Source: Candidatus Woesearchaeota archaeon (GTDB lineage Archaea > Nanobdellota > Nanobdellia > Woesearchaeales > B29-G15). From it: a stretch of 5,320 bases of DNA. Where the stretch lies: assembly GCA_003650585.1 (NCBI GenBank), contig QMQS01000068.1, positions 1 through 5,320 on the forward strand. The letters run 5' to 3'. Positions 1 to 5,320 of this stretch are shown in pieces. The stretch's first letter is position 1; every line of letters starts with the position of its first letter. The notes under the pieces were generated by a model. That model saw only the letters and a program-made list of their open reading frames with translations, was not told the DNA's origin and made no database searches. The position numbers and the translations under genes were made by a program.

Positions 1-154
1 ATATAGTATTCATTAAATCGAATAGAAATCTTGGCTTGTTACAATTCTGCTTCTCCAAGAGTTTGTCTAACTGATTGAGCAGGTCTTGGATTTGATTTTC
101 GGGTTTGAAAAACCCAGAGTGAGGTATCCTAAAACTTGATATTTTTCTTACCAT
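1..154 (-). CDS. Partial hypothetical protein, divergent from the operon (N-terminal 51 residues)
   Basis: Reading the complement from the ATG at 154 gives 51 codons without a stop, running off the left edge of the window, so only the N-terminus is seen. The start reads MVRKISSFRIPHSGFF; residues 21-36 (QIQDLLNQLDKLLEKQ) look like an amphipathic, possibly coiled-coil helix. No signal peptide, membrane segment or known motif is visible, and I do not recognise the family. Support for it being real: an uninterrupted frame with ordinary codon use, an ATG start, and a TATA-like element (complement of 175-182) about 25 bases before the start, which fits a leaderless archaeal transcript. There is only a weak ribosome-site candidate (AAGGGA) in front. 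It is divergently transcribed from the phosphorylation operon and might share regulation with it through the region between them, which is inference. It could still be a chance open frame, since 154 bases is short. Confidence 0.55.
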   Translation of the reverse strand, partial: MVRKISSFRIPHSGFFKPENQIQDLLNQLDKLLEKQNCNKPRFLFDLMNTI

Positions 155-174
155 CTGTTGTCCCTTTATAGTGG

Positions 175-182
175 TATATAAT
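175..182 (-). promoter_or_regulatory. TATA-box-like element for the divergent - strand gene
   Basis: On the - strand this reads ATTATATA, a good match to the archaeal TATA box. Its centre is about 25 bases before the ATG at 154, so transcription would begin at or next to the start codon (leaderless). If the genome is bacterial, the nearby TATAAA on the same strand could instead act as a -10 element. Not tested beyond motif and spacing. Confidence 0.45.
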
Positions 183-216
183 ACATAATGGGAATAGACA
201 TAGTATTAAAAGTTAA

Positions 217-236
217 GTTGTATAAATAAATACAAC
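217..236. repeat. Perfect 7-base inverted repeat, candidate operator
   Basis: The arms GTTGTAT (217-223) and ATACAAC (230-236) are exact reverse complements around a 6-base AT spacer (AAATAA). The dyad lies about 35 bases from both flanking TATA-like boxes, in the only non-coding region of the window. Its size and half-site spacing (13 bases centre to centre) fit a site for a dimeric regulator. It is AT-rich with no following T run, so a terminator is less likely. The inner TATAAATA could also be read as an additional TATA-like sequence. Confidence 0.4.
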
Positions 237-264
237 AAAACACAATTTGGGGTTTTTCTGAGGG

Positions 265-278
265 CAAAAATTTATAAG
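265..278 (+). promoter_or_regulatory. BRE/TATA-like promoter of the four-gene operon
   Basis: The sequence CAAAAA followed by TTTATAAG resembles an archaeal purine-rich BRE plus TATA box. The TATA centre (about 274) predicts a transcript start near 300, leaving a leader of about 10 bases before the TTG at 310 that would include the GGTGG at 301-305. No convincing bacterial -35/-10 pair with 17-base spacing was seen here. Confidence 0.5.
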
Positions 279-300
279 TTAGTATTGTTTAGTACTTAAT

Positions 301-305
301 GGTGG
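301..305 (+). promoter_or_regulatory. Ribosome binding site of the first operon gene
   Basis: GGTGG contains GGTG, complementary to the 16S 3' end. In genes three and four the first G of GGTG lies exactly 11 bases before the A of the start codon. Here the offset is 9 to the TTG at 310 and 15 to the ATG at 316, which mildly favours the TTG start, although ATG is the commoner codon. Confidence 0.4.
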
Positions 306-309
306 CAAT

Positions 310-2661
310 TTGAATATGCGGAGAGAATTGCCAGGTGACAGAGAGGAACAGATAAAACGTCTGGAGTGGAAACAGAGGCACAAGTCCCGCGAAATTACCA
401 TCATTTTCTATGGTTCAGGTGCGCAGACAGAATCTGGGCTTACTCACTTTTTGGCAAAAGACCCTTATCAGATTTTTGGTGGTGAGGTTAAGCAGATATA
501 TGTTGTGGGTGGGGATACTCCAGAATCCCAAGCCAGAGTACAAAGGATTGTTACAGCTAGTAGATTAAATTCTTTTCCTGGAACAAAGATTGCTCCAGCC
601 ACAAGAGGCACTCTAGAGCATGTGGTGGAAAAATTAACAGAGGAGAAGGAGATTGCTAGGCATGGAGGGCCTGAGCAATTCCATATACTTGTTTTTACAC
701 ATGCCAAACACCTCTCTCCAGAGGATTACAAAAAATTGGGTAAGCACCCTCAGGGCAAGAGAATTCATGGTGAAAGCAATATAGAATTAATAGATGAATT
801 GGCAGAATTGCTCAATGGATACACCCCTGACCACTTCCTGTGTGTTTCTAACGTGCCTGAGGTGCTTTTGTATAGGGCAGGCCAAGTGCTTGGTATGGAT
901 TTAAGGAGGATGAGTGGTGTTTCAGGGCTTGACTTGCAGCGCTTAAATCTTGCATTAGGAAAACACTTGCAAACCTCACTGAGCAGCAAGGGCTTGAGTA
1001 TTGTGAACCTAGACTGGTTCCTTGTGGGTTGGCATGCTAAGAGCAAGGCTTGGCCTGTTCTTGCAGATGGCGAATTGGAAAGACAAGATGGCTATGTTAG
1101 TTATCTGGGTGGTTTTAGGGAGTTTGGGGTTACCTTCACCACGGAAGACCAGTTATTGTTCTACCATCGAATCTCACAAATAACAGACAAACAATTTGCT
1201 GCATGGGCAAATGCAAAGCAGCCAAGCACAGCCCCGACTGATACAGGCGCTGCCATTGCAAACACCCTTGTGGCAGTTATAAATGATTTAAGTATAAAAG
1301 GCAACTCTATGTTTTATGTTACAGACGAGGAAACTGGTGAGGGACTTTTCTTAATGGTACCTATTGTTTACAATGAAGGGCTAGCCCTCCTAGATAAGTA
1401 CCTCTTGGCTCGTATGACTGAATTTGATAGAGAAATGTTTGACAAATTTTCAAAGGAATTAAGAGATTACATAGCGAGCTTGCCACAAATCACCTCTGGG
1501 CCAAATTATCCCTTGAGGTTTGATGGATGCTTGGAGGACTTGGTTTTTGATACAGATGTTTTACCAACTCATGCGAGTGGTGATTCTCGACTTGTGGAAG
1601 TAATGTCTCACTCACCAACCCCAAGCCACAAACCTCGAGTTAACCTCAGAGACAAAATTGCAGCAAGGGTTTATTCAGTAACGCAATCTGACTCACTAAG
1701 TATAAAGCAGATAGAGTTGCCTTCCTCGAAGGGTGAGATATGGAATCTCAGAGAGCAGCTGGATACACTGAGACCTGAGAAAAGGGTAAAAAACCACCCA
1801 AGGTACAAAGGAATGCCACTGAAACCCAAGAAAACTGAGATTATTGCTTTAGATGCAAACCAAGAAGAGTTGGTAATGCTATTGAGGATAGATGTGTCCA
1901 AATACTCAAAAGGCAAAATAGACTTTGTCTATAGTGTGGGGTATGTGGATGTTTCCAAAGGTAAGGTAAACTGGGTTTCACCAATCTTGGAATACGAGCA
2001 AACACCCATTGAGGTTAACTCTTTTGGGATGGCAGATACAGGAGAGGTTATGGTGGGTTTCAATCATGAAGGTAAATTCTATATAGCCACAATTGAAGAG
2101 GGCAAACTTGAGACAGAGCATATTGTACCAATTGAGATGGACGCTTTTTTTCAAAGGGGGAACAAGTATTATTTCATAAGAGGTAGTGCTGTGTTTACTA
2201 AAAAGCAGAAGTTACGAAAGTTGGTTGAATTCCCTCCGGGGTGTGTACCAGAGGGTATACTTGGGGAAGAGTTGTTTGTTGCGAGAGATGTTAACGGGGT
2301 GTATTTTGGGGTTGACAGTAGCTGGGTGAGATTCCCTTCTTTAGAGGGCATATTTGGGCTTATGGAATCAAGAGAGGGTGTCAAGCTAGCTACAGTTACT
2401 CCAACTTCGAGAATTGAATTTTACTCTTACAAAAGCCCCTCTGAATTATTTAAAGCGAACATTCGTTTACTTCCCCTCACTTCCAGACATTGTTATGAGG
2501 GAATTAAAAGCTTAGTATTCCAGGATAAGGATGTGTGTTTTGTTGTGGACCAGCGTACCCAAATCTATGCACTCTCTCCAAGTGTGCCGAACCAACCCCA
2601 TATAGAAATACCCACCCTAGATTTGGATTATGGAAAGATGTGCTTCGTGAAGAAAAAATGA
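310..2661 (+). CDS. Lactate/malate-dehydrogenase-like domain fused to a probable beta-propeller
   Basis: This is a soluble 783-residue protein with no signal peptide or membrane segment. Residues about 28-393 can be followed along the whole LDH/MDH fold. Landmarks are a Rossmann start IIFYGSGAQT (31-40) whose third glycine is a threonine, ILVFTHA (126-132, matching IVVITAG), YTPD plus VSNVPEVL (171-186, matching Y-PD and VTNPVDVL), GLDLQRL (206-212, matching LDSxR), VGWHAKS (239-245, matching GEHGDS), and a C-terminal part with VP at 350-351, the TEF helix and YIASL at 387-391. The catalytic Asp208, Arg211 and His242 are in place; Lys150/Arg151 lie near the substrate-arginine loop. A Ser/Thr/Pro-rich linker follows (about 419-446). 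Residues about 465-780 are repeated short beta strands with turns, probably a six-bladed propeller, though this is inferred. Family dehydrogenases are about 310-330 residues and end where this linker begins. An active dehydrogenase is possible, but a ligand sensor or scaffold for the downstream kinases and phosphatase seems likelier. The start is TTG 310; ATG 316 is the alternative (781 residues). The stop overlaps the next start. Confidence 0.9.
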   Translation: MNMRRELPGDREEQIKRLEWKQRHKSREITIIFYGSGAQTESGLTHFLAKDPYQIFGGEVKQIYVVGGDTPESQARVQRIVTASRLNSFPGTKIAPATRGTLEHVVEKLTEEKEIARHGGPEQFHILVFTHAKHLSPEDYKKLGKHPQGKRIHGESNIELIDELAELLNGYTPDHFLCVSNVPEVLLYRAGQVLGMDLRRMSGVSGLDLQRLNLALGKHLQTSLSSKGLSIVNLDWFLVGWHAKSKAWPVLADGELERQDGYVSYLGGFREFGVTFTTEDQLLFYHRISQITDKQFAAWANAKQPSTAPTDTGAAIANTLVAVINDLSIKGNSMFYVTDEETGEGLFLMVPIVYNEGLALLDKYLLARMTEFDREMFDKFSKELRDYIASLPQITSGPNYPLRFDGCLEDLVFDTDVLPTHASGDSRLVEVMSHSPTPSHKPRVNLRDKIAARVYSVTQSDSLSIKQIELPSSKGEIWNLREQLDTLRPEKRVKNHPRYKGMPLKPKKTEIIALDANQEELVMLLRIDVSKYSKGKIDFVYSVGYVDVSKGKVNWVSPILEYEQTPIEVNSFGMADTGEVMVGFNHEGKFYIATIEEGKLETEHIVPIEMDAFFQRGNKYYFIRGSAVFTKKQKLRKLVEFPPGCVPEGILGEELFVARDVNGVYFGVDSSWVRFPSLEGIFGLMESREGVKLATVTPTSRIEFYSYKSPSELFKANIRLLPLTSRHCYEGIKSLVFQDKDVCFVVDQRTQIYALSPSVPNQPHIEIPTLDLDYGKMCFVKKK

Positions 2662-3503
2662 AACCCTACAACACTTTGGTTTATCGTGTAACCTCTTATT
2701 CCATAATTGGTAGAGAGAAAGGTGAAATAGGAAGGCTGAATGAGGACTGCAAAATTGTAGATAAACATCGTTTAATCTTTGCAGTCGCAGATGGAATATC
2801 TCAAGGGGGATTGGGTGATTTGGCTAGCTCTCTTGCGTGTGCCTATTTTGAAGTGGAGGCAATTAAAATAAGGAAAGGGTTGAGGAATGGCATTATAAAG
2901 CCAGGGGAGGTTTTGGACTTGATGAAGCAAGTACTAAAAGAGGCAAGCAAGGTAGTGATGGGTATACCTCATGAACAGTCGAGGGATAGTCCTGGTTGTA
3001 CTTTTGATGGATGTTTGATTTATAATGACACAGCATACATCTGCCATTGTGGAGACAGTAGAGTGTATTACTTTGATAGACAGGGGCTGAGATTGCTCAC
3101 TGAGGACCACAAACTAATGCCTGAGAGTTTGCCACAGAACGAGAGAGAAATGTGGAGTATAATGTATAGTGGGATTTATAGCTACCTGGGTTTGACTCCT
3201 GAGGAAATGACAATTGACATCTTTAAGCAGCCACTTGAACCAGGTAGTGTGCTGTTTGTTGCGACTGATGGAGTTACCAATCTCATAACTCGAGATGAAT
3301 TGGAGAAGATTCTCTCATTGGAGGATACAAAAGAGATGAAAAGCTCTATACTTGCATTAGTGAAAAAGCCGCAAGGGATGGCGAGATGGTATGCATCTGT
3401 TAAGGGTATTACCTTTGAACAAGCCCAGAGGAGATTGAGAAAAAAAGACGATGCTACCTTTATTATAATTAAGGTGATGGAGAATGCCCCGAATCATCAC
3501 TGA
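2658..3503 (+). CDS. PP2C-family (PPM) Ser/Thr protein phosphatase
   Basis: This 281-residue protein is a single PP2C domain of the usual length for stand-alone prokaryotic enzymes. It removes phosphate from Ser/Thr of proteins using two metal ions in the cytoplasm. The family motifs appear in order: GRLNED (25-30), FAVADGISQGGLGDLAS (41-57, the DGMGG motif as DGISQGG), GCTFDG (113-118), CHCGDSRVYYF (129-139), LTEDHKL (147-153), YLGL (176-179), LFVATDGVTNLI (199-210) and KKDDATFIII (262-271). The metal-binding aspartates are expected at 30, 45, 204 and 264 or 265, all present, so it should be active. The ATG at 2658 overlaps the preceding stop (ATGA). A weak GTGA at 2647-2650 precedes it, so translation probably depends on coupling. 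An in-frame GTG at 2535 would add 41 residues lying over the upstream gene and is rejected. It most likely reverses phosphorylation made by the adjacent kinases. Confidence 0.95.
   Translation: MKPYNTLVYRVTSYSIIGREKGEIGRLNEDCKIVDKHRLIFAVADGISQGGLGDLASSLACAYFEVEAIKIRKGLRNGIIKPGEVLDLMKQVLKEASKVVMGIPHEQSRDSPGCTFDGCLIYNDTAYICHCGDSRVYYFDRQGLRLLTEDHKLMPESLPQNEREMWSIMYSGIYSYLGLTPEEMTIDIFKQPLEPGSVLFVATDGVTNLITRDELEKILSLEDTKEMKSSILALVKKPQGMARWYASVKGITFEQAQRRLRKKDDATFIIIKVMENAPNHH
3473..3478 (+). promoter_or_regulatory. Strong ribosome binding site GGTGAT for the first kinase
   Basis: GGTGAT is fully complementary to ATCACC at the 3' end of 16S rRNA and ends 5 bases before the ATG at 3484. It lies inside the end of the phosphatase gene and fixes the kinase start despite the 20-base overlap. 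It is the best ribosome site in the window. Confidence 0.7.
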
Positions 3504-4863
3504 GTCCCTTGAGGACAGGATTAAGAAAGATGGTAGGTTCAACATTATACGCACGATACAACTAAACCCTGGTGTTAGTGGTGTGTTTGCTGTATCTGTG
3601 GCTAAAGGGGATTATAAAGGGATGAGGCTTGCCCTCAAGGTGAGTGCTAAAAGGGATGAGGAAACTGTTAATGCCTTTAAAAGAGAGATTGAAATACCTC
3701 GCGCAGTGAGGTCTAAGAAGCATGTGATAAACACCTATGAGGTGAACCCACCCATCTCTTCCACAAGAGGTTCCTCTTTGCTTGCTGTTTTGATGGAATT
3801 AGGGGACAAATCCTTGTATGAGTACCTAACCCAAGAGGAGCGAAGCTTGAGCACAGCCTTAGATATAATTGAGCAGATTGGTTTGGGGATAAAGGCAGTG
3901 CATGAGGCAGGCTACTATCATGGTGACATAAAGCCACAGAATGTCATTCATGTGAGGGATGTGTGGAAGTTGAGCGATTTTGCTGACTCTGGAATGTTTT
4001 TGATACCAACAACAACAAAGGGCACAGACATGTATCGTGCACCAGAATGCTATGACATCAAGCCTGGGGAGTGTCCCTACTCTGTGCAATCGGATGTTTA
4101 TGCACTCGGATGCTTGATATACCAGTTGTTGGGCGATGGGGAGCTACCATGGCGCGGGTATAAGGGTAAGCCCATGCTTAGGTTCAAAAAGGACATGAGA
4201 AGACTAGAAAAGGTTGTGCTCAAGAGCTCCACAGGCTGGTTGCCTGGTGTAAAAGAGAGACATAAGCGTGTCATCCTCAAGTGTTTAATGCCCCAAAGGG
4301 AGCACAGGTATGGTTCTAGTGATGAGGTATTAGAGGAATTAAAAGGTGGAGCCGGCAGGAGGACAAAGCCTAGGCCAGAGCTACAGCAATTTGAAACACT
4401 CTATACACAATTAAAAGCCTTACTTGAAGAGGGCGAGCAGGGGAGGGGTAAGTACGGGAACACCCCTATGCGAATAATCAAAGAGATAAGGGAATTGTAT
4501 GAAATGAGATTGGTGCCACTTGTTGGCGAGCTCAATCTTGAGCAATTGTCTTCAGATGCCTACAAGAGATTTGTGGAGTTGGGGGGAGCCATCGAGGAAC
4601 TTAAGAAGAGGGATGAGAGGGTTATTGAGAAGAGGTATAGTGAGCTAGAGAGAATGCTTCCGAGTGTGTCCAAGGATAAAGTGCCAGAGGTGGCCAGAGA
4701 GCTATGCAGGGAGGGGCTTACCCTTGTTAGGATTGCTGCATATTGGGGTATCTTAGGCTATAGTTTCAGTGAGATTGAAGCTCGTAAGACTGGGTTTGAT
4801 AAGTTTGTGAAGGATGTTGAGAGGAAATTGTCTACTACTCTCAGTAAAGCTAAGAGGGTGTGA
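3484..4863 (+). CDS. Eukaryotic-type Ser/Thr protein kinase with helical C-terminal tail
   Basis: This 459-residue protein has a kinase domain at about 18-287 and a charged tail at about 290-459; no membrane segment, so it is cytosolic, unlike PknB-type receptor kinases. Visible kinase elements: a weak glycine loop (PGVSGVFAV, 29-37), the beta-3 lysine K52 in LALKV, alpha-C glutamate E68 in KREIEI, the hinge region MELGDKSL (104-111), catalytic loop HGDIKPQNV (146-154, D148, K150, N153), metal-binding D165 in SDFADSG (DFA instead of DFG), GTDMYRAPE (180-188), DVYALGC (204-210) and R275 near the domain end. All residues for phosphate transfer are present, so activity is likely. HGD instead of HRD makes it a non-RD kinase. 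TTT at 176-178 precedes the APE segment and may be phosphorylated. The tail has a probable coiled coil (about 365-392) and a possible helix-turn-helix (about 399-440). The gene overlaps the phosphatase by 20 bases and is followed by a paralogue. Confidence 0.95.
   Translation: MPRIITESLEDRIKKDGRFNIIRTIQLNPGVSGVFAVSVAKGDYKGMRLALKVSAKRDEETVNAFKREIEIPRAVRSKKHVINTYEVNPPISSTRGSSLLAVLMELGDKSLYEYLTQEERSLSTALDIIEQIGLGIKAVHEAGYYHGDIKPQNVIHVRDVWKLSDFADSGMFLIPTTTKGTDMYRAPECYDIKPGECPYSVQSDVYALGCLIYQLLGDGELPWRGYKGKPMLRFKKDMRRLEKVVLKSSTGWLPGVKERHKRVILKCLMPQREHRYGSSDEVLEELKGGAGRRTKPRPELQQFETLYTQLKALLEEGEQGRGKYGNTPMRIIKEIRELYEMRLVPLVGELNLEQLSSDAYKRFVELGGAIEELKKRDERVIEKRYSELERMLPSVSKDKVPEVARELCREGLTLVRIAAYWGILGYSFSEIEARKTGFDKFVKDVERKLSTTLSKAKRV
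4854..4860 (+). promoter_or_regulatory. Ribosome binding site GAGGGTG for the second kinase
   Basis: GAGGGTG, at the end of the first kinase gene, offers GAGG and GGTG, both complementary to the 16S 3' end, seven bases before the ATG at 4868. The first G of GGTG is 11 bases before the start, the same offset as for the first kinase. Confidence 0.6.
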
Positions 4864-4867
4864 AAAT

Positions 4868-5320
4868 ATGCCAATCCACAATGTAGGCAGGTTAAGGCTT
4901 GAAGAGATAATAGCCAAAGATGGCAGGTTTAAGGTAGTTGATCGTTTACGGATTGACCAAACCAGGCCCAACCTGTATGTTGTGGTGGTTTCTGAGGGCG
5001 AGTTTAAGGGTAGCGAGATGGTGTTGCGCATATCTCCTGTTAAGCGTGATGATGTTAAGCATGAGTTTGAGCAGATGATAAAAATAGGCACATCCTTACG
5101 CAACAATCCTCATATACTTGATGTATATGAGGTCAAGCCCTGGGTGGGTGGCTATCCGAGTTTGCTCATGGAGTTGGGCGATTACTCTTTGGAGCAATAC
5201 ATTCTCAGTGATCAGCGCAATCTTAATGAATCAATGGGGGCTTTACACCATGTCTTGACTGGGCTGATGGCATTGCACAAGTTGGGCTATGTGCATAGAG
5301 ACATCAAGCCCTCCAACATC
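4868..5320 (+). CDS. Second Ser/Thr kinase-like protein, atypical N-lobe (3' end outside the window)
   Basis: The ATG at 4868, 4 bases after the previous stop, opens a frame of 151 codons that runs off the window, ending just within the catalytic loop. It is a paralogue of the upstream kinase: both share a lead-in L-E-x-x-I-x-K-D-G-R-F (residues 11-21 here) and many aligned positions, such as LLMELGDYSLEQYI (99-112) and LHKLGYVHRDIKPSNI (136-151). H143, R144, D145, K147 and N150 of the catalytic loop are canonical. The N-lobe is not: the glycine-loop position (about 28-40) has no glycine, the beta-3 lysine is Arg54 (MVLRIS), and the alpha-C glutamate position is Met70 (EFEQMIKI). It may be a pseudokinase partner, an atypical ATP binder, or an active kinase using another lysine. 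The DFG region and any extra domains lie beyond the window. Six of 11 arginines use CGN codons, slightly more than in the upstream genes, which is too few to argue transfer. Confidence 0.92.
   Translation, partial: MPIHNVGRLRLEEIIAKDGRFKVVDRLRIDQTRPNLYVVVVSEGEFKGSEMVLRISPVKRDDVKHEFEQMIKIGTSLRNNPHILDVYEVKPWVGGYPSLLMELGDYSLEQYILSDQRNLNESMGALHHVLTGLMALHKLGYVHRDIKPSNI

Larger units (their letters stand above)
155..309. other. Divergent intergenic regulatory region
   Basis: This AT-rich stretch separates the partial - strand gene from the first + strand gene. No open frame of convincing length lies in it. It holds a TATA-like box pointing to each side (175-182 for the - strand, 271-278 for the + strand) and, roughly midway, a 7-base perfect inverted repeat (217-236). 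This arrangement is what one expects of a divergent promoter with a possible central operator. The assignment rests on position and base composition only. Confidence 0.6.

Noticed and set aside
101..115. Hairpin GGGTTT-GAA-AAACCC as a terminator or regulatory RNA.
   Set aside because: It lies within the - strand open frame, where it encodes G-F-F-K-P, and there is no T run after it on either strand, so it is probably a chance result of codon sequence.
468..1046. Antisense open frames of 79 and 93 codons on the - strand within the first gene.
   Set aside because: The + strand frame carries clear LDH/MDH landmarks through this stretch; the antisense products are low-quality and unrelated to known families.
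2535..2657. In-frame GTG start at 2535 giving the phosphatase a 41-residue N-terminal extension.
   Set aside because: The added residues lie over the last part of the first gene in another frame, are Cys/Pro-rich and unlike a PP2C N-terminus, while the ATG at 2658 forms the typical ATGA overlap and starts just before the PP2C fold.
310..2661. The first protein as the VWA-domain (TerY) partner of a known TerY kinase-phosphatase triad.
   Set aside because: No MIDAS motif (DxSxS) or VWA pattern is visible; the N-terminal half follows LDH/MDH landmarks instead.
4753..5106. Open frame of 117 codons on the - strand.
   Set aside because: It spans the junction of two well-supported kinase genes on the + strand, shows no recognisable motif, and is an antisense shadow.
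4868..5320. Horizontal transfer of the second kinase on the basis of its higher share of CGN arginine codons.
   Set aside because: Only 11 arginines are visible (6 CGN), against 4 of 11 over the same part of the first kinase, and the clear paralogy to the neighbour favours local duplication.

Overview
The window shows the start of a compact, co-oriented gene cluster on the + strand, read outward from a divergent promoter region. The layout is a partial gene on the - strand (1-154), a 155-base divergent intergenic region (155-309), and four tightly packed + strand genes: a 783-residue lactate/malate-dehydrogenase-like protein with a beta-rich C-terminal half (310-2661), a PP2C-type protein phosphatase (2658-3503), a eukaryotic-type Ser/Thr protein kinase with a helical tail (3484-4863), and a second, related kinase cut off by the window end (4868 onward). 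The + strand genes overlap by 4 and 20 bases and then are 4 bases apart, so they almost certainly form one translationally coupled operon.

The organism looks archaeal, though this is an inference. The promoter-like elements are TATA boxes about 25 bases before a plausible transcript start (TTTATAAG upstream of the first + gene, TTATATA upstream of the - strand gene). The - strand gene would be leaderless or nearly so. The ribosome binding sites are of the GGTG / GGTGAT type, complementary to the end of 16S rRNA. Base composition is moderate, and arginine is mostly AGG/AGA. A bacterium with AT-rich promoters cannot be excluded from 5.3 kb.

The genes together suggest a reversible protein phosphorylation module: two kinases (writers), one phosphatase (eraser), and a large first protein. 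That protein combines a full-length degenerate 2-hydroxyacid dehydrogenase fold, still carrying the catalytic Asp, Arg and His, with a probable beta-propeller. It is either the sensor of a metabolite or dinucleotide state or the main phosphorylation target. I know of no characterised system with this combination. The layout resembles other kinase-phosphatase-partner modules in prokaryotes (for example TerY-type triads), but the partner protein is different. The second kinase has lost the glycine loop, the beta-3 lysine and the alpha-C glutamate while keeping HRDxKxxN, so the pair may be one active kinase plus one pseudokinase or atypical kinase. No RNA genes, mobile elements or CRISPR repeats are visible.
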